This document shows, piece after piece, positions 36,138 to 55,593 of a stretch of 64,000 bases of DNA. The notes beneath the pieces are model-generated. The model was not told where the DNA came from, searched no databases, and saw only the letters and a list, made by a program, of their open reading frames with translations. This DNA is from Parelaphostrongylus tenuis (taxonomy: Eukaryota > Nematoda > Chromadorea > Rhabditida > Metastrongylidae). The translations under genes and the position numbers were made by a program. Numbering within the stretch: position 1 is the first letter of the stretch; every line of letters starts with the position of its first letter. The stretch covers positions 1 to 64,000 of the forward strand of contig JAHQIW010003643.1 of assembly GCA_019055375.1 (NCBI GenBank). Direction: 5' to 3'.

Positions 36138-39050
36138 TCAGTATCACCTGCCGTCTCGTTGATCGTCGAGTAACACGAGCAAGCTTCGGTTTTTTCCTAT
36201 TGCGTGCAAAAGTGGCCCAGTGGGTGCTCCGTGCTCTAGGAATTTGTTTAGTACCATACCTTTCTTGTAGGCTTCTCGTGGAAAAATTTACCATCGAGTC
36301 GATGGTTTTCCTGCAGGAGCTTGATACCCCGGGGAATCCAGACGGTAACGGCTCTCTTCCACTGGCCGTCGTTCGAGCGCATTACGTGCCCGGCCCACCT
36401 TATTTTCGATTTTCTGGAGTGTAGAGCGGTGTTTTTGATCCTCGATCTTTGACGTACATCGGACTTTCGGATTCTTTCTCTCATCTAAGAGATACGGGAC
36501 GCTCCCAGCATCGACCTTTCGAACTGCGCGTTCAATAACGCCAAGTGATTTTTCATCCTGCTTACATAGCGACCAGCTTTCTGCTGCATACGTTAGGGCA
36601 GGGATAATTATCGAGGCGAAAAGGTGGGCGCAGAGTCGGATGTTCTTTGTCCTCTTCACTACATATTCAATGCTCTCAAACGTTGCCCAAGCCGCTCGTT
36701 TCCTCCTGTTTCAACTCTGGAGCTAGGTCCTCCATCATGTTGATTTCACGACCTAGATAGACGTAACTGGAGCATTCGAGATTGTCGTTCTGTTGAGCGT
36801 GAATGGGCATTCAAAACCCTTCCGTTCCTCATGAACATTGTTTTCGTTAGATTCAGTTGAAGACCAATCTTTCCACAGGCGTTATGGAAATCGATCAACA
36901 TTCGTTCCACCTGGTTGATGCTTGGTGTTATGAGGACGATATCATGAGCGAAGTGAAGATTGTTCAAGTGTCGACAACCAATCTTCACTCCCTATTGTCC
37001 CATTCTAGTGTTCGCATGACGTTTTGGTGGGTGGGTAGTAACTATTTTTGACGAGATACTATCGCTCTGTCAAACATCTTTTCTAAGTCGATAGCAGTGT
37101 CGTTATAGAATGGCAATAGTTTGTTTGTCAAATGTTTATTTAGCTCATGAATATTCGTAATGTACTAAGCACGGACGCCCTGGCTATCCAGAGCCGCTGT
37201 GCCTGATTCTGTTTCTACTGAATCGAAGGCTTTTTCAGATCGATGGAAGTTAGATAGAGCGGTTTTCTGAACTCTCGTGAAACTTCAATGAATTTGGTAA
37301 TTATGTGGACATGGTCTATAGTAATGAATCCCTTTTGAAAACCCCGCATGCCCACGGCCCTCTTTCAATAATGGCAGTAGGTTCTTCAAGTGTGCCGATC
37401 TTATCCTACGCGGATCAAGTTTTGCTCTGTTCTTCACCGACGATATAGCGTGTCGGATTTTGGACGAGAGAAGCGGTGAAACGATAAAGGCATCTTCGAA
37501 TTCATATGACGGTAAGAGGAAATGGCTATTAGAGAAATCCGATTGGTAATCGTAGATGATTTCCTCCACTGCCCTTTTGAAAGATGTAAGTGTCTCGTCA
37601 GAGAGTCGGAGTGCAATTATCTTAATCTTATAGTTGGCAAAACTTCGGTAGGGTCTGCGCGTGCTCTTTCCAGCCTCTGCAGCTGCGGAGATAACTACTG
37701 CTTGTCTCTTTTTGAGATCTTTTTTATTATCGTTTCCCTGCAGCGTTTCGCAAGTTCGGTCGTGATGATTCGGTTGCCTGTAGCCCGTAGATTTTCATAC
37801 TGACGTATCAACTCGAGTGTTTGTGAATACAAGCGTCTCTTGGTGACTTTAGAACTCCCGGCTTTTATAGCGCTAACGTGAAGAATTGGATGAGCTGGTC
37901 GTATTGTTTCACCGATGTTGTCACGACGGTATATTTCCATGAGCCTGCTAATGATTCGAAAACGTCCCTGTTAATGGTAGTTCTGGAATTGTGCTGCTTA
38001 AATTTAACGGTCTTCTCTCCTTTCAGTGAAAAATGAAACGTTGCCTGGATGAGGCGATGGTCTGATCCCGTGTAGAACTTGGGAACAACCGCGACAACGG
38101 TTAGGCAGAACTTGCGGCTTACTAATATGTGGTTTATTTCATCATAATGCTCTCCATTGCAAAACTCCCACGTTTACTTCTGAGAGTGAGACATTCAGAG
38201 TTATGAATCACCATGAATGATGCTGAATGATAGAGCCAGGTAACCACTCGTTCTGTTCATTACATTTTAGCCTAAGGATTCCAACGTGACCGCCCTTCAA
38301 CTTTTCTTCTAGGTAAAATTCCGCATTGAAGTGTCCAACAATGACCTTGAAGAATGTATGGTCTTCTTCGGAGACTTCTGGTCCCTATAAAACACTTCGA
38401 ATTCTTCCTCATCATAGCTCGATGTTGGCGCGTAGGCAACGAAGTTGTTGAAGTCGGCATTGATCCACATCAATTCAATCGCGATCGTGCGATTCGGGTT
38501 GTTAGTTGTTCAACTAAATCGATGTTCATGGTCAAACTCGTTTGACGAGAATGCCAACTCCTTTGACACCTTTACGATCGTATGTTCCAAGAGAGTTTTT
38601 CTCCGTTGTCCTAAAAAGCATGAGATCGGTGGCGCCTCCTCGTCTGCACCAGGTCGATGACGTCGCACCGAATCTTTGCTTGCATTAATAGATCTTCTAC
38701 GAAGTTTTGTGTGCATGCGCTCGTGCGTTGTGAGTACAGATAGTCAATTTAGTCCGGTTTGATTTTGGTAGGCTAGTTTGACCATGAAGCTTTAGCAGCC
38801 TCTTCGCACTGTCCTACCGGACGCTGGAATACCGGGGCTCTCTCAGGGTCAAAGAAATGAAACCCATTTTTATTACAGTTTTAGCGTTTGATACCCAATG
38901 TATAGCTCGCTAAGCCTTGAACGTGGGGCCGGGGACTCATGAGTAGCTTGCTAGACTTTCCCGCAGGAGTAGGAGAAGCCCATTTGTTGGTGACTCCTAA
39001 CCACTTCCCATGTACTTCCCAGCTGCTTGATTGCAGGTTTTGGCCAATTT
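36138..39050 (-). pseudogene. RTE-type LINE, near full length but decayed
   Basis: On - strand, from right to left: a 5' region with GGGAAGTGGTTAGGAGTCAC near 39000, an endonuclease remnant near 38500-38700, a linker at 37695-37940 (ETIRPAHPILHV), an RT finger region at 37285-37570, an RT core at 36746-36988 with FAHDIVLI in place of FADD, and an RT tail at 36250-36660. The 3' end near 36140 reads CAGGTGATAC, like the copy at 40 kb. It has many stops and frame changes. Confidence 0.8.
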
Positions 39051-40117
39051 GATTCGCAGAGATAAAGTAACGTCAAATCGCCGCTACAGAAACAGAGAGC
39101 TCATACCGTGAATCCACCTGCGTCTCTATGAGGCACGTGGTCGCTTTTGGTTCGTGAGGTTATAATTAAGGAAAAGTTATGGCTTACGTAACAATAATTA
39201 CAATTAGATATTTAGAGACCTTGCTCAAGAACAATACAATCTGACAATGTATTTTAAGCCTCTCATGAGGTCTGTTATGCGCACTCACACAGTGCAAGGC
39301 ATGTGCTCCGGCCTTCCACACTCTTCAGTTGCAATACACATTGTCAGATTATGCCTTACTTTGTGTAGATCATCGGGATGACTTACGCAAGTTCCTTATC
39401 CAAATATACTCAACCACAAGTGTTCGACTATTTATCTGTCCCTGGATGGATTACACCTCTCGTCGTTTTAGTAAAAGCTTATAATCAAATGATTGTTAAC
39501 GAAGGGAAGGACTTCGTGGAACACTCCACTTGAAAAGCCCAGACTTCGCCTTAATAGACACGCCAGAGTTGGGTATGACCTTAGATACTACTAGAAATAG
39601 AATCAAATGTTCAGTTGCCGTCCATGTTACAAACCGATCACTTGCTTCAAAAGAAGTAATAAAACGTTGACGAAGCTTCTGAGTCAAACACCCAGATTGA
39701 CGGTCAAGATGAGATCGTATGTGGAATGATGATATTCAGGAGAAATCACAATTTCGACACATTAGAAATTTCAACTTGCCGCTCCAGAATAATGTCATTT
39801 GTTCTTGAGCAAGGTCTCAAATAGTCGAGTGCAGGGTTTTCTATATATGGGCAATTTGTTATCCGCGTTCATAGTGTTTTTTTATTCTCTGTGCGGATTC
39901 CAGTAATTCTAGCATTCAATCGTTTTTAACCTTCTTCCTGAACGTCATAGAATACTAGTTGCACGCATCTCCTTGCAATCTTAGGACAGCTTGGCTGTGG
40001 TATTCCATGGGGAGTTCATTGCTGACTGCTGGATCTTGGGAGGTGGGCTTGGACCCCACGCGTCACGACAAGCATCACAACCACTCGGCGATGACGTCCC
40101 AATACATATATACACGT

Positions 40118-41290
40118 GTATATCACCTGTATCACCTGTCGTCCCGTTGATCGTCGAGTGACTCGAGCGGGTACCAGCAACTCTTCCATTTTCCCTATCG
40201 CGTGCAAGAGTAGCCCAGTGGGTCCTCCTTGCTCTAGGAATTCGCTGAGCATCATATCTTTCTTCCATCGCTTTCGTGAAGAAATCGGACCAACGGGTCA
40301 GTGGTCTTCCTTTAGAGCGCTTGACGTCCCGAGGAATCCAGTCGGTAACGGCTCTCGTCCATCGGTTGTCGTTGAAGCGCATCACGTGTCCGGCCCACCT
40401 TATTTTCGATATCCTGGCGTGTAGAACGGCGTCTCTGATTTTCGATCGTTGACGTAGGTCGGAAGTTCGGATCCTTTGTCTCATTTGCGAAATACGAGAT
40501 ACTCCTAGCATCGACCTTTCGACTGCGCGTTCGATAACGGCAAGTGATCTTTCATCCTGCTTACGTAGCGACCAGGTTTCTGCTGCATACGTTAGGGCAG
40601 GGATAATTGTCGAGTCGAAAAGGTGGGCACGGAGTCGGATGTTCTTTGTCCTCTTCACTACATCTTCGATGCTCTTAAACGTTCCCCAAGCCGCTCGTTT
40701 CCTCCTGCTCAACTCTGGGGCTAGGTCGTTCATCATGTTGATTTCACGACCTAGATAGATGTAACTGGAGCATTCGGAAATTGTCGTTCCGTTGAGCGTG
40801 AATGGGGCATTAGAAACCCATCCGTTCCTCATGAACATTGTTTTCGTTAGATTCAGTTGAAGACCGATCTTTCCACAGGCGTTGTCGAAATCAGTCAACA
40901 TTCGTTCCGCTTGGCTGATGTTTGGTGTTATGAGAACGATATCGTCAGCAAAGCGAAGATGGTTTAATTGTCGACCGTCAATTTTCACTCCCATTTCGTC
41001 CCATTCTAATGTTCGCATGACGTTTTGTAGGGTGGCAGTGAATAGTTTTGGCGAAATTGTATCGCCTTGTCGAACCCCTCTTCTTACGTCGATGGTGATA
41101 TTGTTGTAGAATGGAGATATTCTGGTCGTGAAATCTTTATAAAGCTCACGAAGGATCATTATATACCGAGTAGGGACGCCCTGGTTATCCAGAGCCTCTA
41201 TAACCGCTTCTGTTTCCACTGAATCAAAGGCTTTCTTCAGATCGATAAAGTGAGACAGAGTGGTTTGTACTCTCGCGAAACTTCGTTTCG
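40118..41290 (-). pseudogene. RTE-type LINE, 5'-truncated but with a long open RT frame
   Basis: One uninterrupted - strand frame carries FIDLKKAFDSVE, VRRGVRQGDTISP, the catalytic RFADDIVLI box near 40950, and the C-terminal RTE domain with WAGHVMRFNDNRW. It lacks the endonuclease and the RT N-terminus. The 5' break falls on a perfect palindrome at 41267-41309. The 3' end near 40120 reads CAGGTGATACAGGTGATA. An intact RT frame suggests recent insertion compared with the neighbouring copy. Confidence 0.85.
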
Positions 41291-41309
41291 CGAAGTTTCG
41301 CGAGAGTAC
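41267..41309. repeat. Perfect 19-bp arm palindrome at RTE 5' break
   Basis: GTACTCTCGCGAAACTTCG, a TTTCG spacer, then the exact inverse. The left arm is RTE coding sequence; the right arm lies outside the element. Confidence 0.9.
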
Positions 41310-42109
41310 ACGTGTATATGGCGTGTGTGTATATATGTACATGAGATGAAGTCTGTAGAGCATAAAAAGTCGATACTAGGAAGTCTTGAAGGTCCTAATT
41401 TTGTTGATGACAGCTTTCAGCTACAGATGATTTCAAAACAAGGTCAGAAAGAAGTCAAACCACTTCTGAAAAGGTCAATACTCCCAAATAATATTATAAT
41501 TTATTCTTCACAATAAAAATCTGCAATAATTGTAAACATGTCCACAAAAATATGCACAAAATGCAACCACAGGTTACTGCTAAAAATAAAAGCCACGAAT
41601 ACTATTAGTGATCTATATGAGTCTCGACAATGTTTAAAAAAAGGAAATAGAGGTGACATGCGACAAAAAGACTCACGTTTTAATGCCCCGCAGTGGTGAA
41701 AGAATGTGTGGAGTTTTTGTTTAGTAAAGGATTATTACCTAAAGCGCTTTCGAAAGAAAAAGAAAATAAAATCACTGGCAAATAATGATGAACCTTGCGT
41801 TGCAATGCCGTATAGGCATATCACAACCCCATAGATCATTGAACCTGACTATGAACCATAGAAAGAAATAGCGAGAGGTCGTAAGCTCACGGCGTATCAC
41901 AGCACCCAATAGGGACAGTAAAGAAATATGTATCAGAAGGAACACACAACCACGATGTGGGCTCAGGATATTGAGCAATTACTGGTAATGTTATCGCTCG
42001 TCCGCTGATTTCGTCGCTCGATATTGACGATATCGTCGTTACCGATCCTGAAACGTTTGTCAATTGTATAATACTTTACCTTACATTCGACCGTTTTTAA
42101 GACCCCGCC

Positions 42110-42400
42110 TAGAATTTAATACGTATATTTAAACCTTTCATGAATCTATTATGGCAGCCTTTCATGGTCTATTATGGCACGCTAGACGTACGTTTTGAAC
42201 TTCTGTTCTCATCAGTGGCACATTGCCTATCGGTTCAGCCAATACCCTGTAGGAGAATGTACCCCTACATATGCAAGGAATCGACGCTAAATTAGTTACA
42301 CTGCCTCTAAAGTGAAAACATCACCCTGCATTGCAATGATAACGGATCACTGCATGCCAAGTACGTACGTCTAGCACTAAAAGTGCCATACAGACCTCAC
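42110..42400. repeat. Inverted pair of decayed hammerhead-bearing repeats
   Basis: On -, about 42185-42222: CTGATGA, GAAC-AGAA-GTTC stem II, then AAAAC instead of GAAAC, and ACGTACGT. On +, about 42362-42395: ACGTACGTCTAGCAC with GAAAGGCT 3' flank. The invariant G before AAA is lost in the first. Confidence 0.5.
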
Positions 42401-42529
42401 GAAAGGCTAAATATGCTTTCAAGATGCATTTGTCAATTATTTTGGAGTTTCACTGTTGATGAGGCGAGGCTTACAAAAGCTTACCAAGTAAAAAGAAGGG
42501 GTACTACTCTGTTAGACGACGACAAATGG

Positions 42530-43205
42530 ATAGTCGACTCCATTCGCTGGGCAAAATTTTTTCAAAGGAGTGTTAGTAATGAATTAAAAGCTGAAATCTC
42601 TGGCTAGAACCCTTCATGAACGTTCTTTGAAGAAGTCTTTTCATAGCCCTGTAGCATCCAGAACAAAATTATGTTCCCACGACCACCTATTTTTATCTTG
42701 TTTCGCTTATATTTTGTTAGACCAAATTCTCTTAGACTGTTATTACTCTTTCGATAGCACAAGTCTCGAAGAACTCAAAAAAGATTTACTTTCTGGAAAA
42801 GCTCTTTTGATAGCGCTGTAGGAAAAAGAAAAGACTAGTGCTTTACACCTCACCGAACAAAGCCCTTTCTTAAGATTATTATTAATCATTCGATAACGCA
42901 AGTTTCAATGATTCCAACGCAAAGCCTATTTTCTGCAAAGACCGTTAACCCAGATACTACGAGATTTCCTCTCACGATTATATGCTTTTCGTTTCACAAT
43001 ACGGTGATAAAGGTGAAAACGCTTGGGGGATGTGTAACCATTTTATTTGAATTTTACAGCACTATAGAAAGATATTTTGAAAAACCAGCCACGTAAAGCT
43101 TTAGTTAGAGAGTTAAGCTTTCGAATGATTGCTAACACTCTTATCAAAAGTTATTGTTCAGCGAATAGGGCGGAAGATTCACTTGTCATCGCCTAACAGA
43201 AAGAG
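42530..43205. mobile_element. MITE family A, copy 3
   Basis: The left end has ATTCGCTGGGCAAAATTTTTTC and GTGTTAGTAATGA. The right end has AAGCTTTCGAATGATTGC and TTATTGTTCAGCGAATAGGG, inverted. Confidence 0.65.
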
Positions 43206-43387
43206 CCAAAGAAGAGTTTACGAATAGTACGAAGATCAGCCAATAGTCACATTAGCACGGAGATGAGAGTACATTTAACGTAGAACATTTGACTACTCTA
43301 GTTCCGCACGACTAGAATGAGCTACTCGAAGTCCCATATTACTCGAATTCCTTCGATAAAGACATAAAGATAAGGATTAACTATCGC

Positions 43388-46300
43388 TTACATTTCGTAT
43401 TCATATTGTTGTAATTGTTCTGCTAGCCTCCTATCACTCTCTTCCGAATCGATTTCAACGTCTCGCATAGAATCAGCCAGAGCTAATGCCAACGCCTCGT
43501 CTTCAGAGATTTGCTAAAAGCCATCTTATCATCATTCATCTCATCCTTTTAGCTCACCTTGAAATCTTTTAGAAAAATCTACAGAATCTTCAAAAAATCT
43601 CCAAAGCTCCCGGTGTTGATCGATTCCTGAGGGATGTGGCATGGCATTTGTCTTCAACTTTTAACTTCGCTTAAGGTACAGGGATGCATATCTGACCTTT
43701 ACAATGACCCCCGTGGCTTGCCGCTGCATTGAGCCAGTACTGTTAATCCTCCCAAACAAGTCTTAGACCAATCTGGTATCAATTTAGCGACCTCAGAGGG
43801 ATGTATGACTTGGTGGACCATGATAGAAGATCGAACTACCAACTTTATGTGCGAGGCAGAGCACCTCTAACTACTGCGCCACATGAGCTCCTACAGAATA
43901 ATTAGCTGTTAACAAACTTCGACTTAACATACAGATTTTCGAGCCTGAGTTGCACAGTTCTGTCCGCCTTGATTTCTCGCGATAGTCGCAGCTCTAGAAC
44001 ATGAATTTATTACACGACTACAAATATGTACTAGAAAAGATCTAGCCGTTAACCTAGTCACCATGTCATAATCAACCAACTAGATTGATCAAAAAGACAG
44101 GCGTGATGACAGAAAAGCCACAAACTCACGCTGCCTTGGAGATCACGAGGCTATTCTTCTTCTGACCACAGTGATGATCCACTTCATGACGATGTGCGAG
44201 GCAAAAATTATTCCTACATGATGGACAAATGACGGGAACAAGCTGAAATACTATAACCGTCAGATTCCTTTCCAGAATTTATTTCCTTTAGTAGGAAGAA
44301 CTTTCATTGACAGACCTCTTTCTTCTTGCATCCCTTCATTGTGCATTTATTTGAAAACACTTTCTGCTTTGCCCTAACTGTGCAGTTATTCAGAATATGC
44401 TCATTGATCTACAATTTGTAATCAATGAGCAAGATTAGTCAACAACGAACGACAACGTAAGGAACACATTTCTAAGCAAATGCAGGTACCTGAACATCTG
44501 GGGAAACCGTCTTAGGTGTTGGTACGGGCCTATTACATAAGGGACAAACCGGAACTTGCACGTTCTGGAATAGATTTCGACTAGAAAAAAGTCGACTACT
44601 TCAGAAAAAAAAACGACTACCAACCTTTTTATAGGCATTGCTACAGTTGTGGGCATCATAAGTGAAATGCGATATACTAAAACACGACTAAGAATTAATA
44701 AGAAGGAACCCAAAAAGACATTAATTATAGCCTGTAAGAATGTTTAGAGCCCTTTAGAGATTCTTACGAGAAGGCGTGGGCCACTGATGAAGCCTGCGAC
44801 ACCCCGGCAACGTACGTATAGCCCTGACGTCCCAACTTCGAAAAGGCTTCAAACAATTTCACAGACTATATTGCATGTTTGAAGTTGGATTCCAAAACAA
44901 ATGATGAGATGAATTTCCGGATCATTTCCGTCATCCGCCCCCCCCCCCCCTCCTCCTCCTCCTCAATTCCAGCCCCAAGGAAAACGTATTTTTTGGTTGC
45001 TTCAAAATATAAATAGGCATTCGATAATATAAATATCGAAAATTGGAAAAGCTTATCACTTTGGAAATAGCCCTCTTAGTGCATTATAACAGCAAAAATT
45101 GAACTGTGTTTCTCACTCAAACATTTCTCGCCAAATAAAACATTTTTCTTCAGACTTTTGAGAACCGTTCGATAGATTCAATCTCGACAATTCCGACAAA
45201 ATATCTGAATGTTAAGGAAACTTCCCTAGTGCATTGTCACTGCCAAAAAAAGATTGACTTCCGCAAATTTAATTCATCTTCGTCAACCGCACATTCTTTC
45301 AATTCTTTGCGAAAAAACGCGCCTTTGCTTTTTCAAAATTTGGCATATATCTGACAGCTCAAACTTCAAAAATATCAATGGTTTATTGTTCCATCCAAAT
45401 GGCTTTATTATCTCTTTGTGAAATAAAAAAAAACTGTGTTCTCCATTCAAGCATTTCTCGCTGAACAAAGCTCTCCTTTAAAAGTTAGAGATCATTTGAT
45501 AGCTCAAATCTCGTCGATTCCAATAATATATATTGCTCTAAAAAGGACTTCTCAATGCGCTGTAGCACCCAGAAGAATATTAAGTTTAGCGCAACGCAAC
45601 TTGGCCACTAAGCCACCGCGCTTTTTCCGGTGCCAAATTTGCGAAATCCAATCTTCTCATTCCATTCGAGTGTTTTCTCAAGACCACGCTGAAATTTCAA
45701 TAAAACTGGTTGTTTTTTTTTTTGAACCAACACGTCATGTGGTCTTTTATGGGCACTTGTAGAGCCCAATACACGTGTTTCGGCCTTGGCAGCCTCGTCA
45801 GCTAAGCAGCACTCTTCGACTTAGCCAATCCTCTCGAGGATCTCCTAGTCCCCTAGATAGAGTAGGCGATGACTAACGATTTACACATGCCGTCAAGTGA
45901 AATAAATCACCACATCAGTAGCAGTGTAATTACTAGATATGTTGAGATTTGAGCCTGGTCTTGAGAAAACACTCAAAACGATCGGTATATTATTTTATGA
46001 ATACCAGCCAAGAGAATCGAGTGTGGAACATTGTCGTTCCAGTGATCTATTTCACTTGACGACACGTGTAAATCGTACGTTCTCGCCTGCTCTTTATAGA
46101 GGCTTGTAGGGGAACCTCGGGAGGATTGGCTAAGACGAAGGGTACTGCCCAATTCACGAGGCTTAGAGATTTACGCTATCAAATGAGTACTTAATCTATG
46201 AAGCAACCAAAAATTACGCCTTCCAAAAAGGCTGGAACTAATGGGGCGGATTACGGAAAAGGAACCGCATTTCCAAAAATGGCATTCTACCAAAGCATTA

Positions 46301-46863
46301 GGTAAGGCACAAATGAACCCACCAGAAAATCTTGGAACAGGCATCACATCGTACAGGAAGGAAATCTAAAAGACCAGCTTGATTTTCACTTACAAATTAC
46401 TGAAGTAGAACTTGTACCACTAGCAAGAAAAATGAAGTCTCATAAAGGATAAAGGATAAAGCTCTCGGCGTTGATCAATCCCTGAGGGATGCGCCATGCA
46501 TTCGACTCCAATTTTTAACTTCGTTTGAGGTGATTGAATTCATATCTGGTCTTTACAATGACTCGCGGTGGCCTCCCGCTAAACCGAGTCAGAGCTGCTT
46601 ATCTTTCCAAGCAAGTCTGAGACCTGCCTAGTACCAATTTGCCGACCCCGGAGGGATGGATGGCTTGGTGAGCCATGAGCGCGAGATCAAACCATTGACC
46701 TCGTGTGCGACGCAGAGCACCTCTAACCACTGCGCCACATGCGCTCTAGTCTCATAGAAGGTAATAAAACGAGTCGAACAACAACTTAAAAGAGGAAGAA
46801 CCTACCGAGTAAATTGCAGAGTTCAACAGCACAGTGCTGTCCGAGATTAGGAAGTTCAGCCAT
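43388..46863 (-). CDS. aip-1: AIP-1/ZFAND2-like AN1 zinc-finger protein with C-terminal UIM
   Basis: AIP-1/AIRAP proteins associate with the proteasome and help cells clear misfolded protein, notably under arsenite. Exons on -: 46863-46806 (ATG; MAELPNLGQHC), 46365-46323 (DFLPVRCDACSKIFC), 44564-44490 (VQVPVCPLCNRPVP), 44408-44316, 44242-44130 (LVPVICPSCRNNFCLAHRH), 43993-43933, 43513-43388 (TAA). Two AN1 fingers are visible, then an alanine-rich linker and a UIM (ISEDEALALALADSM). The last five exons join perfectly in phase. One exon carrying the second half of the first AN1 finger, between 46322 and 44565, was not found. It is divergent from ddx-17, with start codons 1.4 kb apart. Introns hold two SINE-scale insertions and a sense-strand hammerhead at 45764. 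Confidence 0.87.
43606..43890 (-). mobile_element. tRNA-derived SINE family 1 in an aip-1 intron
   Basis: The head on - strand, GGCGCAGTAGTTAGAGGTGC near 43880, is followed by the family body, ending near GGTGTTGATCGATTCC in + reading. It lies between the last two aip-1 exons in the same direction as the gene. Confidence 0.75.
44775..44875 (+). repeat. Decayed hammerhead-bearing repeat
   Basis: CTGATGA, then a GCC...GGC stem, then AACGTACGTA where GAAACGTACGTA is expected. The 3' flank AAAAGGCTTCAAAC matches 56460. It lacks the GAAA core. Confidence 0.5.
44937..44964. repeat. C and CCT microsatellite
   Basis: A run of C followed by CTC repeats in an aip-1 intron. Confidence 0.8.
45000..45750. 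repeat. Dispersed module (family B) copies in an aip-1 intron
   Basis: Two related blocks with CATTTCTCGC then AAA..., a TAGCTCAAATCTCG-type motif and a C-rich end near 45650. The second block recurs near 59800-60400. No coding signal is seen. Confidence 0.45.
45764..45807 (-). ncRNA. Hammerhead ribozyme, intact core, sense strand of an aip-1 intron
   Basis: On - strand: GCTTAG, CTGACGA, stem II GGCT...GGCC, GAA, palindrome ACACGTGT, cleavage base A, TTGGGC. Stem I pairs over six positions including wobbles. It lies between the aip-1 exons at 46323 and 44564 and would be transcribed in the pre-mRNA. A decayed partner sits at about 46120-46160. Confidence 0.75.
46447..46745 (-). mobile_element. 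tRNA-derived SINE family 1, well preserved, in aip-1 intron 1
   Basis: On - strand: GCATGTGGCGCAGTGG (A box), TTAGAGGTGCTCTGCG, GGTTTGATCTCGCG (B box), then the body and a tail of CTTTATCCTTTAT repeats near 46447. This copy lies closest to the family consensus, together with the one at 49270. Confidence 0.85.
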
Positions 46864-48269
46864 TAGACGATCTAAATACCACACAAATCTATTCCCAACG
46901 ACACCTCAAGAGACATCGAATAGCTGGGAAACAGGGAAGGCGAATTCCAGCGCGAAGAAGAAAAGAAAAAAAGAAAAAAAGAAAGAAAAAAGGAAGAAAG
47001 AGAAAATAAAGAAAGGAGACAACGAAGGGAAAAAAAGGAAGAGGGAGTTCAGAGAGAAGAGAAGGAAGAAAGAGAGAAAAAGGAAAGAGAAAAGGAAGGA
47101 AAAAAACGAAAAGGAAGTTCAGAGCCAGGAGACGGGACGACTCGACCGTCCGGAAGGATGCCACTGAAGCGACTGGATGAAGCGCCGTCCTTTTATACCG
47201 GATGACGACGACGACGATGGAATCCAGAAAATTCGCGAATCAGCTGATGTGATGACAATGACGTCATAGCCGTTGGCGGGCGGCCAACTCTGTGCATGCG
47301 TCCTTTAACAGGGTGCCGGGGTGACTACTGTTCGCGACGCTAGCCATTCCGGACGCCGACGTCCCCTCCTTTCCCACGGGAACTTCTTGAGGGAAGGCAA
47401 ATCCTCTCACTTGTAACTTTGATCTACTATGATCTTTTCTGTGATAGTAGGGTTATGACGTGAAATATCGCATGGGGATGAGCAAAACCCGCGGAGCACC
47501 GGCTGGAGGCTTCGATCCAGCGAGTATTCTTTCAGGGGCTCAAATCTTTTCCCCCGAGCATTTGCTTCTCTCTCTCTCTCTCTCTCCCTCTCTCTCCTCC
47601 TCTGTCTTTGTCGCTTTCTTACCCAAGTCTATAGTTTATCTTTAGCTGCCACGAGCAATCATCCATCAACATGAGTGACCTGGGCAGCACAAATTGCTGT
47701 TTGACCCGGTCAGGCTGGAGTTTTGGTGGGAAAATGTCCCTCAGGCGGGTCAATATAACCCCCCTCCGCAAGCGTTATCGATTTCTCGTGACCTACGCCC
47801 CTTCGGATCACCCGTATGGGGCTAGCATCCGTACTGAAGCATGACTGGTCCTATTTGGACTTGTGGGTCCTGTGTGGAAAACTGACAGCGTATCGATTGC
47901 CAGGCGCGTCGTCCCCAATCGTGTGTGTGGGGGGCTGTCGTAGGCCCTCGTCCTTCTTTTTTTCTTTCGTTTTGTCGTGGTGGTGCTCCCCCGCTCGGAT
48001 TCTTCCCGGGTGTATCGTCTGGTCGAGTGGGTCTTCGATTTTGCATGAGTTTCGCGTCGATTCGTGTCGGCCTCTCTCGTCTCGCGATCGCTTCGTCGAG
48101 AGCGGCGCTTTCCATTTCGAGTCGTGTTTTGTGCCCATCGTCGTCCGCTCAAGCTCCAGGTCCAGCTGGTGACGGATCGAACCGAGCTCTCGTCGATCGA
48201 TACACACGTCAGTCTAACACTCCACTAACTGATCAGAAAAAGGCATACTTGATTCATCACTCCACGAAA
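46864..48269. promoter_or_regulatory. Divergent aip-1 / ddx-17 intergenic region
   Basis: It holds an A/G-only block on + at about 46960-47120 (it spells a Lys/Glu-rich frame that I treat as low complexity), a CT microsatellite near 47565-47600, and a GC-rich block at 47680-48230. Two short hairpins are visible in the GC-rich block: TTGACCCG/CGGGTCAA at about 47700-47753, and GCCCC/GGGGC at about 47798-47822. A TGATCAG at 48230 just before the ddx-17 ATG could serve as a trans-splice acceptor. Promoter elements cannot be assigned. Confidence 0.5.

Positions 48270-55593
<7,324 letters not shown>

Noticed and set aside
46814..47167. Open frame of 117 codons rich in Lys and Glu
   Set aside because: It is an A/G-only low-complexity tract just upstream of the aip-1 start codon. 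The opposite strand is equally open and no domain or splice signal supports it.
47618..47632. TTACCCAAGT, reminiscent of the nematode spliced leader
   Set aside because: Only about ten bases match. There is no leader 5' end, donor or Sm site in the expected order.
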